Source of the DNA: Oreohelix idahoensis
Lineage: Eukaryota > Mollusca > Gastropoda > Stylommatophora > Oreohelicidae
Assembly: GCA_024509875.1 (NCBI GenBank)
Contig: JAMPIV010021227.1
Location: 27,453-91,452, forward strand
DNA: 64,000 nucleotides
Reading direction: 5' to 3'
Positions 1 through 10,101 of the stretch are shown piece after piece. How positions within the stretch are numbered: the first letter of the stretch is position 1; every line of letters starts with the position of its first letter. Below the pieces are notes generated by a model. The model did not search any database and had not been told where the DNA came from. It saw only the letters and a list, made by a program, of their open reading frames with translations. Made by a program: the position numbers and the translations under genes.

Positions 1-2048
1 TGAAGTGGTAACTTGCCACCCTTATCGACACCTGGTGTTAAAGTGTAAGATGTAGGTGTCTTCTCTGATTTAGGATGTTGCTGTGTATGTGGTAGTGGAA
101 CAGTTCAATGGGTTATCACACAGGCAACATGACGTGTAGAGTCATAGAAAGGGTAACTTCGTTGTATAAGTTTCTTTCATTTATTGCACGCCACAAAACA
201 GTCATGATACTTATGACATCAACATGGTTAACGAGTTCAGCAAGATGATATGGCACATTGAAAACAATTTCTGTAGTCAGCAATGATAGCTGTTGTATAT
301 ATGCGTCATAAGACATCACAGTTCAATAGATTCAGAAATTCATCAATCATCGAGTGCTAGTTCGTGAAGCTGTATAAATAATAATAATTTCTATAACTTC
401 TGCAACAGTGTCAGCTACAGATCTTCAATGTTCATAAACAATAATAAATGCTCCCATTCTGATGCTAGCAGATCAGTTGTATACAATAAGTCCGTTCACT
501 GTCTGCACGTGAATAGCATACATGGGCTACAGGTCAGCTCGACCTTTATAATGTTCCTAAGTCTAACCATCTGACTTGGACGTGATCTCTGATATAACGA
601 ATCCTGGAACACAGACAACAGTCTTGTTGGTCTAGAGCGACCCATATATATTTAACTAGTTCAGGTATACAGATACTGGTGACTTAATCCTAGTCAAAGT
701 ACCTCTCCATTTTGCATCACACAGGCGAGCAAATAGGCGACAAAATGACGAACCTCTAGACGATAGCATAAAGTTCGATACAAGAGGAATTACCTTATTT
801 CGGAAAATCAACCATGAACATATGCCTCCAGGCAGGCTGCATAATACTGGGAAATAGTCTAGTTAGCTAACTAACTCACTAAGACACTGTATTTCCCTCA
901 GAGAATCACAAGACGCAGTTGCGTCTGCTCGCTTCTTAAACCATTTCTAAACTGCCCCAACTGGGCGGAACACACAGAACGAACTCCCGGTTTGACATGC
1001 GCAGAACGACAATCTCTGAGTTGCCGTTCACAATAAGACGATTCGAAGAACATTCGAGATAAAAGTCTTACACAGTCGCGCCTTTTATGGTCATGAAAAG
1101 AAGCGTTAAGAAAGGTTTCAGACATCTACCATAGTTGACTGATACTACCAAATAAGGAGATGTGGTCACGCTTCGTTCAAGAAATTATAGACCGAACGTG
1201 TCTCTATACAAGAGAAGGCAACTCCTAACAAATTGTAGTCTCGATAACTCGGATTATGTCCCTTTGACCATAGAAAACATAATACACACTTCAGTCAAAA
1301 AAATGATCATACATATGAAAAAATGTTTATACAAACGAAAAATAATAATGATCCGTGCGTAACATTACCGCACCCTCCCTGGAAAAAAAAAAAATGGAAA
1401 ATTTTTTTTTTTTTGTTTAAAATCCTGGAGCCGGAAAAAATCTAGGCTCCTAACGCACGTATGATGCGTGGATATATACCTAACAAATTAGCTCAACGCA
1501 TGGAGCGACACTGAGATCATATCTCAGATCCTTAGAGAAAAAATTTATCTAAGTATACGCTGATATATTCCAGGAAGGTGCCACCAACACACGCCACAAT
1601 GATGGCAACAACATAATGACAATCAAAATATACTCATACCAATATATGAAATTAAATATATTATGTGTTATCATACAATGTGTTGCAAATAGCGGTGTAA
1701 TTTACTAATATACCGCACTATATTATTACATTATATAAAGTAACAGTAATTAATAAGTAATACATGTGTTGCTCTTCGGTGACATAAAACATTCAATAGA
1801 AGAAGATGTGGACATCATCCGCTCCCAATGTAGGACAGGACTTGATATCCTCAAAGTTCCACAATGGACATAAACTCGCAGACTTCAATGATGTGCTGCG
1901 AAAATATCAATAACACAAATCTTAAAGACAACTGGTAAATTTCTTAATACAATCCTGAAAATAATTTATTTAAATGTGGCCGAGTGATCTTTTGGCCCGT
2001 ATATCACTAACTAAGCCTTCTTAGATAATTACATGGTACAATGTTATA
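1..2048 (-). repeat. 3' LTR of the minus-strand retrotransposon
   Basis: In element orientation the LTR starts just after a purine-rich tract (complement of 2049-2062), with TATAACAT at 2048, and runs past the left window edge. Comparison with the 5' LTR shows that about 20 bp are missing, so the full LTR is about 2.07 kb. It holds paired poly-A and poly-T runs near 1381-1416. It has no convincing gene: the short reading frames at 116-319 and 898-1125 recur exactly in the 5' LTR only because the DNA is repeated. Confidence 0.85.
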
Positions 2049-2147
2049 AATTTCCCTCAAAAAAAAAAAAGTGAGACAAAATCTACTAACATGTCATTAT
2101 AACATTGGACTGTATATCAGGAAATATATATATATATGACAGAAGAA

Positions 2148-3330
2148 TCATGTGGAATCGTGTGGACATCTGGACAGAATGTCTGCCATTACATTATCCG
2201 AACCACGGATAGCTCGAACCGAGAAATGAAATGGTTGAAGAGCTATGGCATAACGAGTGGACCTCGAGCTCTTCAAGTTTTTGCTCTGAATAGCAGTAAG
2301 CGCTTTCTGGTCGGTTTCCACAATGAAATGTGCGCCTAGAAGAAATCTTTGTAACTTCAGAATAGACCATACCATAGCCAATAACTCACGGTCTAAAACC
2401 GAGTAATTCTTTTCTGCAGCGTTTAATTTCCTAGAGATATACATCACCGGATGCAAAGTATCAGAATACTCCTGCATTAGTGCTGCCCCAATCCCTGTTG
2501 ACGAGGCGTCACTTCGAAGAACAAAAGTCTTCTCAATAGTAGGTAACTTAAGAATAGGTGGAGATGAAAATAGGGCTTTAACCTGGTCCAATGAGGATTG
2601 ACATTCTTTAGACCAGCGGATCAGATTAGGCGACCCTTTCTTCAATAAAGTAGAAAGCGGTGCCATAATGGAGGACAGATTCGGAATGAATCGTCCGTAG
2701 AATTGAATCAAACCTAATAGACTCCTTACTTGTTTCTTCGTCTTAGGGACCGAAATGTTAAGTATTTTTGAAACATTGTGGTCCTCTGTCTTTAAAAGAC
2801 CATGACCAACCCGATGACCTAGGAAAGAAATCTCGCTAAATCCTATAAAGGCTTTAGAGGGTTTTGCAGTCAAGTTATACTCGCGAAGAGTAGACAGTAA
2901 TTCGTATAAACCCAAATAATGATCTTCCCAAGAATCACTGAATAGACAGATATCATCTAGGTATGCTATGACATCTGTACGATATGCGAGAATTCGCCGC
3001 ATCATGCGTACGAATGTAGCAGGGGCGTTCATAAGACCAAAAGGCATGAAATTCCATTGGAATAAACCCCTAGGTGTAGAAAAAGCTGTAAAAGGTTTGG
3101 CACGTTCAGTTAGCGGGACTTGCCAATAACCTTTAGACAAATCTAGTTTGGTAAAGAATCTAGAATTAGAAAGTTTATTGAGTAGCTCTTCTAATGAAGG
3201 CATAGGTTCAGCATCGAACTTCGTAACTTGGTTCAATTTGCGATAATCTACGCAAATGCGAATGTTATTATCCTTCTTTCGAACAATAACCATAGACGAA
3301 GAGTATGCTGAAGTGGATGGTTCAATGATT
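2148..3330 (-). CDS. pol: Reverse transcriptase-RNase H part of pol
   Basis: The product copies element RNA into DNA and degrades the RNA strand. From the methionine at 3293 the frame gives 381 residues. RT motifs are in order: VDYRKLNQV near 15-23, KLDLSKGYWQ with a catalytic Asp at about 51, the FMPFGLMNAPATF block near 82-94, and the YLDD active site at 111-114. The RNase H domain follows, with Asp 262 (DASSTGIGA), Glu 303 (DRELLA) and Asp 328 (TDQKAL). The stop is about 100 bp before the 3' LTR, so this is the last domain of the polyprotein and no integrase follows. The upstream frame is lost at a G run (3334-3336) that has one more base than in the plus-strand copies. All catalytic residues are present. 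Confidence 0.93.
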
Positions 3331-3722
3331 TCCCAAACGTATCATTTCATCCAACTCTTTTTCGACTTGAGACTGGAAATGAATAGGTATTGGATATGGT
3401 CTGACTCTGATAGGATTGTGATCAGTTAGCACAATGTCATGTTCTATGACATGTGTGTGTCCCGGGATGTCTGTAAGAACATCCTGAAATGTTTGCAACA
3501 TCGAAGAAACTTGTCGATGTTCCTCAGCGGAAAGATTTGGAGAAACGGTCACGTTTTTCCAAGATTCCGTAGAATAAAGTGGGACCATAGAAAGAGGAAG
3601 ATTGACATCAGAAAAAGTAGTTTCCTCATCCTGTATAACTGACAGAGATGAGTACTGACCATGAGTTGCTTGTGAATTGTCCGTAGCCTGGAAAATAGGC
3701 TGCAAATAGTCAGGTCTTTCAT
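3322..3722 (-). CDS. pol: Integrase-RT linker and N-terminal RT segment of pol
   Basis: This frame joins the integrase C-terminus to the RT core. It encodes a low-complexity linker followed by a typical Ty3/gypsy RT N-terminal stretch (HVIEHDIVLTD, then RVRPYPIP, then a KELDEMIRL helix). In the plus-strand copies this segment is continuous with RT. Here it is separated at both ends by one-base insertions, in a T run near 3724 and a G run near 3335. Its position proves that the integrase and RT belong to one polyprotein in the order integrase then RT. It has no start of its own and was probably made only as part of a larger precursor. Confidence 0.85.
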
Positions 3723-4750
3723 AAAAATTCTGTGAGCATATTTATGTGGAAAGTTTTATGCTTTCCATCAATATCGACAACATAGTCGACATCAGAAATT
3801 TTGGAGACTATTGCATATGGACCTTTCCATGCAATTAGAAGTCTGTTCTCCCTTGAAGGAAGTAGAACGAGAGCTTTGTCACCTGGACAAAGTTGTCGTA
3901 GACATCTATTCTTATTTGCAAACTGCCTTGCCTTTTCTTTAGCAAATTCTGAAGACGAAGTTGCTAGTTTGCATGCCTCGATGATCTTTTGCCTAAGAGC
4001 AATGACGTACTCATAAGAAGATTGAGTCTCATCGCTAATATTATCGGCAGTGATTAGATCGTGAAGTAAAGACATAGGGCCGCGCGGTTGCGCGCCAAAG
4101 ACAAGTTCAAAAGGGGAAAACCCCGTATGTTCATTGGGGACCTCTCTATACGCAAAGAGAGCCGCGGGTAAGACCCTGTCCCAATCCTGAGGATGATCCT
4201 CAGTTATTTTACCAAGTAAAGTTTTCAGAGTCCTATTTAAACGTTCGACCAACCCATTAGACATTGGGTGATAGATACTGCTGAGAGACCTTTTAATGTG
4301 TAGCATAGACATTACCTGTGACATAGTGTCTGATATAAGTTGAGTGCCATGGTCTGACAATATTTCTCCGGGAAAACCCAAGCGAGAAAATATCAGCCAA
4401 AGAGCGTCTGCGATATCAGCAGTTGAGATGCTCTTGAGAGGTATTGCCTCTGGCCAACGTGTGCACATATCGACACATGTAAGGATAAATTGATGTCCTC
4501 TAGCCGACTTAATTCTAAAAGGACCGATAATATCTATTGCCATTTTTTGAAAAGGGCGAATAGGAATGTCAGCAGCCTGGATAGGCGCAGCATGTCGTGG
4601 TCCTTTAGATTTGACCTCCTGACATACTTTGCAAGAGCGACAGTACATTCGTATGTCCTTGCTCACAAATGGCCAAAAGAAAGCCGCAAGAACCCTCGAC
4701 TTTGTACGGGAAAAAACCCATATGTCCAGCACATTGCGAGTCATGAGCAT
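3719..4750 (-). CDS. pol: Integrase part of pol, upstream of RT
   Basis: This retroviral-type integrase would insert the element DNA into the host genome. In the 343-residue frame the second half of an HHCC zinc-binding domain is seen (CRSCKVC near 37-43). The His pair lies just before the frameshift, in the gag frame. The catalytic core follows, with Asp 73 (AIDIIGPF), Asp 133 (LSDHGTQ) and Glu 169 (NGLVERLNRT), giving D,D35E spacing. A GPF/Y-type module (WKGPYAIVSKI) near 313-323 marks it as Ty3/gypsy-type. No chromodomain is seen. The frame is cut off from gag-protease by a six-base A run near 4711-4716 (five bases in the other copies). It is broken again at its end by a T run near 3724. 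Confidence 0.92.
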   Translation of the reverse strand: MLMTRNVLDIWVFSRTKSRVLAAFFWPFVSKDIRMYCRSCKVCQEVKSKGPRHAAPIQAADIPIRPFQKMAIDIIGPFRIKSARGHQFILTCVDMCTRWPEAIPLKSISTADIADALWLIFSRLGFPGEILSDHGTQLISDTMSQVMSMLHIKRSLSSIYHPMSNGLVERLNRTLKTLLGKITEDHPQDWDRVLPAALFAYREVPNEHTGFSPFELVFGAQPRGPMSLLHDLITADNISDETQSSYEYVIALRQKIIEACKLATSSSEFAKEKARQFANKNRCLRQLCPGDKALVLLPSRENRLLIAWKGPYAIVSKISDVDYVVDIDGKHKTFHINMLTEFL

Positions 4751-7136
4751 GTTGCAATATTTGCAATCTCATGCTCTTAGGCACAAGAATTTGTGAATGA
4801 GTGGACGTAGTCGAGTCTTGTACCATACGTACAAGTACGCCGTTCTTCATAGAAATCCAAGATTTCCTATTAGTGTTCTGATTAGGATCACCTTTTTTTG
4901 CTAGAATGAAGAATTTTTGTAAAGAAGGATCTTCTTCTTGCAATTTGATAAATGAGTCACGTGTAATAGTCAAGTGACTATCTTGGTCATTTACTTCATC
5001 ATTATTAGTTAATGAAGTTTGAGGTGGATCCAGAGCATGTGCTCTTGTGACCACCGCATTGGTAGCTTCAATGTTTTGCTCTTCCCAAACAGCAATCTGC
5101 TGTGGGGTACATTCCCTAACTCCGTGAATACGACCAATAATAAGGTCCGCAATAGGGTTTGGAAGTAGACACGCGTGGACCTCTCCCGTGAAGAAAGGAG
5201 TAGCAATGTGTATTATAGCAGTAGGATACTTTTCTAACGTGCCACCAAATGTGACACATTTGATGACTTTTCCTGTAGCACAGGATGGATCTACAAGAGA
5301 TTGCCTAACGCCGACAGTAGTACATCCAGAATCAAACAACACTGAGACTGGATTACTATTTACTAGCCCCTTATGTAATATAAGAGAACCTCTCCCATCA
5401 TGAGCAACATTAGCAGGAAGAGCGGGCAAAGGATGACCACAGCTTAAAGTACTAACGGTTTTCGGATCAAATAAAGTACTGCATTGGATACATTTATTTG
5501 CCCTACCAAAATCAAAAGATGAGCATCCGATAGCATTATGGTCTTTATCATTATTAACCTGTTTATCTGCTCCCTGAGATTCTTGTTGAACAGAGTTTGT
5601 CTGTTGATATCTTTTTCTCTTATGTTGCGATCTACCGCGACCATTATTGCCTCTGCAATTATCATTAAAGTCCCTACTGTAATTTTTATCCTGGTTTGAG
5701 TTCCAGTTTCCATAACTGTCATTACTATCTCTATGCTGTTGAGAACCTCTATTATCTTGGTATTGAGGTCTCTGCATAAAATATTTTCCTCTATACCGAT
5801 TACCTTTGTGAAAATTTCTAAAGTTAACCGGAGTAGAATAACGTGTAGTATTAGGTTGTCTCCAGTTCTGGGAAGAAGAATCACCCTGGAATTGATCACT
5901 ATGGTTCTGGGCATAATTACGATTACTCTTTTTATTGAAATTTTTCTGGCTACCCTGAAATTTACGCATAAAATTTGGGCCATAAGGTGCTGCCGAAGCA
6001 ACTGGCAGACCTTCTTTCACCTTAGAGTTACTAATGGTTATGTGCGGATGCGCAGTAACATACTGGCTACAGTATTCTTCCATTTCTTTTATGTTTTTAG
6101 GCTTACGCTCATGAAGAAAAGATAGAAAAGCTTCATTAACAGAAGACATAACCTTATCTCTAAGTAGTAAATCCATAAGAGCTTCAAATGTATTTTCTGT
6201 CTTAGACAACTCAACCCATCGTAAAAAAGTAAGACGGATGCCTGAGATGAATTCAGAGAATTCAACTCCAGTTTCTGGTAACATGGTTTTAAATTTAAGA
6301 CGATATCCGTCCTCGTTAAGTTGGTACTTCTTTAACAATGCCGCCCTGACAACCTCATAGTTGTTTTTGTCAGGCACATCTACCATACTCAACAAAGTCA
6401 AAGCATCACCTCTAAGTATCTTGGACAGATGATACACATATAATGTTTTATCTATATTATGCACATTACATGCACTTTCAAATCTATCTAGATAAAATGT
6501 TATATCATCGATTGAGGGATTAAATGCTGGTAGATTAAGCTTGAAATCCTTAGCATTAGTCTTATTTGACACCTTATTTGCCTCATTAGCATTACCAGTG
6601 TTCAATAACTTTAACTTCTCTAACTCTAAAGCTAAGACTTTTTCATCATGTTCCATTTTTGCTTTTCTCTCATCAGCCTCTCTTTGTAACCTTCTTTCTT
6701 CAGCCTCAGCCTGTAACTTTCTTTCTTCAGCCTGGGCCTGTAACTTTTTTCCTTCAGCCTCTATTTCAAGTCTCTTATTTTCAGCTTCTTTTTCAAGTCT
6801 CTTATTTTCAGCTTCTTTTTCAAGTCTCTTATTTTCAGCTTCTTTTTCAAGTCTCTTATTTTCAGCTTCAGCCTCAAGCCTCTCTTTTTTTTCAGCTTCT
6901 TCTTTTTTTTTTTCCATTTCCATTTGAAATCTTTTTTCCTCCACCTGCATCTGCAGTTTCTTTTGTTCTATTTCAGCCTCTATTCTCTTTTGTTCAGTTT
7001 GTTCTTTCATTTTCTTTTCTTCCGACTTCAATGCCTTGGCATATTGAACAGTCGCAAATTCTTCTAATTTATCACCTGTCTTCCCAAGGGCTTTACCCTG
7101 CTCAATAAAGTACTCAAATGTAGACATGATGTCCAA
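4605..7136 (-). CDS. gag: Gag-protease polyprotein, running into the integrase zinc finger
   Basis: The 843-residue frame begins with a long charged coiled coil (about 40-190) that includes four copies of a nine-residue unit around EAENKRLEK, encoded by 27-bp DNA repeats near 6770-6870. A retrotransposon capsid-like domain follows (about 200-370, from KDFKLNLPAFNPS). Next is an Asn/Arg/Gln/Gly-rich basic stretch (about 400-540), presumably RNA-binding. I find no CCHC zinc knuckle; a CxxC...CxH pattern sits near 555-585 instead. The aspartic protease is at about 595-670, with the DSG active site in LFDSGCTT near 600 and DLIIG near 665. The frame reaches the His pair of the integrase zinc finger (near 793) and then shifts out of frame at an A run near 4711. 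Gag and protease are in one frame with no stop between them. Confidence 0.9.
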   Translation of the reverse strand: MDIMSTFEYFIEQGKALGKTGDKLEEFATVQYAKALKSEEKKMKEQTEQKRIEAEIEQKKLQMQVEEKRFQMEMEKKKEEAEKKERLEAEAENKRLEKEAENKRLEKEAENKRLEKEAENKRLEIEAEGKKLQAQAEERKLQAEAEERRLQREADERKAKMEHDEKVLALELEKLKLLNTGNANEANKVSNKTNAKDFKLNLPAFNPSIDDITFYLDRFESACNVHNIDKTLYVYHLSKILRGDALTLLSMVDVPDKNNYEVVRAALLKKYQLNEDGYRLKFKTMLPETGVEFSEFISGIRLTFLRWVELSKTENTFEALMDLLLRDKVMSSVNEAFLSFLHERKPKNIKEMEEYCSQYVTAHPHITISNSKVKEGLPVASAAPYGPNFMRKFQGSQKNFNKKSNRNYAQNHSDQFQGDSSSQNWRQPNTTRYSTPVNFRNFHKGNRYRGKYFMQRPQYQDNRGSQQHRDSNDSYGNWNSNQDKNYSRDFNDNCRGNNGRGRSQHKRKRYQQTNSVQQESQGADKQVNNDKDHNAIGCSSFDFGRANKCIQCSTLFDPKTVSTLSCGHPLPALPANVAHDGRGSLILHKGLVNSNPVSVLFDSGCTTVGVRQSLVDPSCATGKVIKCVTFGGTLEKYPTAIIHIATPFFTGEVHACLLPNPIADLIIGRIHGVRECTPQQIAVWEEQNIEATNAVVTRAHALDPPQTSLTNNDEVNDQDSHLTITRDSFIKLQEEDPSLQKFFILAKKGDPNQNTNRKSWISMKNGVLVRMVQDSTTSTHSQILVPKSMRLQILQHAHDSQCAGHMGFFPYKVEGSCGFLLAICEQGHTNVLSLLQSMSGGQI

Positions 7137-8753
7137 AATGTGAGTACAGAACCTGAAATAATTAATTATCTTATTTCAATGTTAAATAGCAACAAGACTT
7201 AATAAAGTGCTTGTATAATCTCTATGTTGAACCCAATCTCTGTGGGAAACAGGAGTTGACACCAACTTGTATTATCAAATGTATAATAATATCACAAGTC
7301 ACCTCTTAATTAACAGTGCACTACCCAAATCAGTGCATAATCATCAGTTATTTATCATAACTGCACTACAATAGTGCATAAGCAAAAAACACCAGTTTGT
7401 TATGATAAGTGCACTATAGACCAATAGTGCATGAGCATATATCAACAATAGTGAAAGCTAACTATGCAAGAACTATGTAAACAATAACAAGACAATGTAA
7501 ACAATAACAAAGGTCATCAACAATGTAAACAATAACAAAGATCAAAGTCAATGTAAACAACAACAAAGATCAGAGTCAATGTAAACAATAACAAAGATCA
7601 GAGTCAATGTAAACAATAACAAAGATCAGAGTCAATGTAAACAATCAACAAAGATCAAACAATACGAAAACATTCGCATAAGTCAAATACACAAACAGCA
7701 AAACTAAAAAGAAATATGCGAAGATATGACTAACAAATGACGCTACAGTGTATACACAAAAATATACGTAAAGAACTGAATAATAGCAAAGGGGAGACCT
7801 ACAAATACAAACAATCGAAATCGAAACTAAAAACACAAAGAAAGAGAGAAAAGAAAAAAAAAAAAGAAAAAAAATATATATATACAAGAAACAAAATAAA
7901 GCACAACTCGTCACAACTAAACAGATATAGCAACGATTGTCGCTAGCAAATTTCACTGTAGGAAATTCGCACAGTCCCTAACGAAAACGCTAACAGTAGA
8001 ACCTCTGTGACGTGGTATCTTCTACTGTAAGACTCCGCCCAACCGAGAAAACCCGCTGAAATATAAACATATAAATATACAAATAACAAATAACATATAA
8101 CATATAAACATGTATCATGAAAACAATAGGAGAAAGTGTGAAAGTACAGAAGGCTCAGTTAGAACATAAGGGCACAGTTCACAAACAAAACAGGCCACTT
8201 AACTTCTATAAATCCAGCGTCAGCACGGTGCAGAACAGGATGTAATCAGCATTCTGAGGATAATGATCCAACGTTGATTAACTTCTGCTCCCATAAACAG
8301 CCATGACGAAGGAAATGAGCTTCTAATACTGCAACAGTTGTTACGGCACTTGACCTTCTGAATCTTCTAAATTGATTTAACCGGCACTTGACCTTCTGAA
8401 CCCGCAACAGTACCCCTGAGACCGGAACAGTTGTTACGGCACTTGTCCTTCTTTTCACCAGATCAGGAAATCCATTCGCTCGGTACTTGTCCTTCTAATT
8501 TTACATAAACTTCAATATTGCCGAGCAGCGCCGGGTAGTTTCAAAATCAGCAACTGTCAGAAAATCCGGATACTTTCAATAAAATTTCTTGTAAGGTGGT
8601 AGTTGATGCTGTAGTTGTATCTAGTATGATGATGATGTCTGGGTTTGCTGACCCCCTTGATAGCTGGAATCAGAGTGAACCAACCTATGGCCACCAAAAA
8701 TGATATGGTGCGCCAAAATATCAGATGATAGAACCAGCTCTGGCCACCAAAAA
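7137..8753 (-). other. Long 5' leader of the retrotransposon with primer-binding site and short tandem repeats
   Basis: About 1.6 kb separates the 5' LTR from gag. No protein is supported. The primer-binding site is probably TGGTGGCCAG on the minus strand (complement around 8741-8749), four bases after the LTR end. An 18-bp copy of the LTR-end/PBS junction recurs at 8688-8705. Other contents are a unit of about 30 bp containing caatgtaaacaataacaaag repeated from about 7475 to 7665, motifs around gtgcactat/agtgcata at 7310-7435, and ggcacttgaccttctga-type repeats at 8335-8450. An A-rich, purine-biased block lies at 7845-7880. Confidence 0.65.
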
Positions 8754-10101
8754 TGATAAGGGTGGATTTGTGCTGAAGTGGTAACTTGCCACCCTTATCG
8801 ACACCTGGTGTTAAAGTGTAAGATGTAGGTGTCTTCTCTGATTTAGGATGTTGCTGTGTATGTGGTAGTGGAACAGTTCAATGGGTTATCACACAGGCAA
8901 CATGACGTGTAGAGTCATAGAAAGGGTAACTTCGTTGTATAAGTTTCTTTCATTTATTGCACGCCACAAAACAGTCATGATACTTATGACATCAACATGG
9001 TTAACGAGTTCAGCAAGATGATATGGCACATTGAAAACAATTTCTGTAGTCAGCAATGATAGCTGTTGTATATATGCGTCATAAGACATCACAGTTCAAT
9101 AGATTCAGAAATTCATCAATCATCGAGTGCTAGTTCGTGAAGCTGTATAAATAATAATAATTTCTATAACTTCTGCAACAGTGTCAGCTACAGATCTTCA
9201 ATGTTCATAAACAATAATAAATGCTCCCATTCTGATGCTAGCAGATCAGTTGTATACAATAAGTCCGTTCACTGTCTGCACGTGAATAGCATACATGGGC
9301 TACAGGTCAGCTCGACCTTTATAATGTTCCTAAGTCTAACCATCTGACTTGGACGTGATCTCTGATATAACGAATCCTGGAACACAGACAACAGTCTTGT
9401 TGGTCTAGAGCGACCCATATATATTTAACTAGTTCAGGTATACAGATACTGGTGACTTAATCCTAGTCAAAGTACCTCTCCATTTTGCATCACACAGGCG
9501 AGCAAATAGGCGACAAAATGACGAACCTCTAGACGATAGCATAAAGTTCGATACAAGAGGAATTACCTTATTTCGGAAAATCAACCATGAACATATGCCT
9601 CCAGGCAGGCTGCATAATACTGGGAAATAGTCTAGTTAGCTAACTAACTCACTAAGACACTGTATTTCCCTCAGAGAATCACAAGACGCAGTTGCGTCTG
9701 CTCGCTTCTTAAACCATTTCTAAACTGCCCCAACTGGGCGGAACACACAGAACGAACTCCCGGTTTGACATGCGCAGAACGACAATCTCTGAGTTGCCGT
9801 TCACAATAAGACGATTCGAAGAACATTCGAGATAAAAGTCTTACACAGTCGCGCCTTTTATGGTCATGAAAAGAAGCGTTAAGAAAGGTTTCAGACATCT
9901 ACCATAGTTGACTGATACTACCAAATAAGGAGATGTGGTCACGCTTCGTTCAAGAAATTATAGACCGAACGTGTCTCTATACAAGAGAAGGCAACTCCTA
10001 ACAAATTGTAGTCTCGATAACTCGGATTATGTCCCTTTGACCATAGAAAACATAATACACACTTCAGTCAAAAAAATGATCATACATATGAAAAAATGTT
10101 T
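8754..10101 (-). repeat. 5' LTR of the minus-strand retrotransposon, truncated
   Basis: This matches the 3' LTR base for base in my reading from 8774 to 10101, at a constant offset of 8,773. The final 20 bases of the LTR lie at 8754-8773. About 720 bp of its upstream (U3-like) end are missing, where the sequence changes abruptly to the Tc1-like fold-back at 10102. The truncation presumably removes promoter sequence, so this copy may not be transcribed from its own LTR. Confidence 0.85.

Larger units (their letters stand above)
1..10101 (-). mobile_element. Gmr1-like Ty3/gypsy LTR retrotransposon, nearly full length
   Basis: The element reads on the minus strand: 5' LTR (8754-10101, truncated), leader, gag-protease, integrase, RT-RNase H, polypurine-like tract, 3' LTR (1-2048, cut by the window edge). 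The two LTRs agree at every position I compared over 1,328 bp (1-1328 against 8774-10101), which suggests a recent insertion. Integrase is encoded upstream of RT, the reverse of ordinary Ty3/gypsy elements and the hallmark of the Gmr1-like group. Three single-base length changes in homopolymers break pol. The upstream end of the 5' LTR is missing and joins a Tc1-like sequence at 10102. Confidence 0.9.

Noticed and set aside
4700..4720. Programmed frameshift between protease and integrase
   Set aside because: The other copies have five bases instead of six here, and the same kind of homopolymer change occurs at unrelated places. No shared slippery site and structure is evident.
6541..7108. Plus-strand open frames opposite gag (Phe/Ser/Leu-rich)
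   Set aside because: Antisense shadows of the 27-bp coiled-coil repeats in gag.
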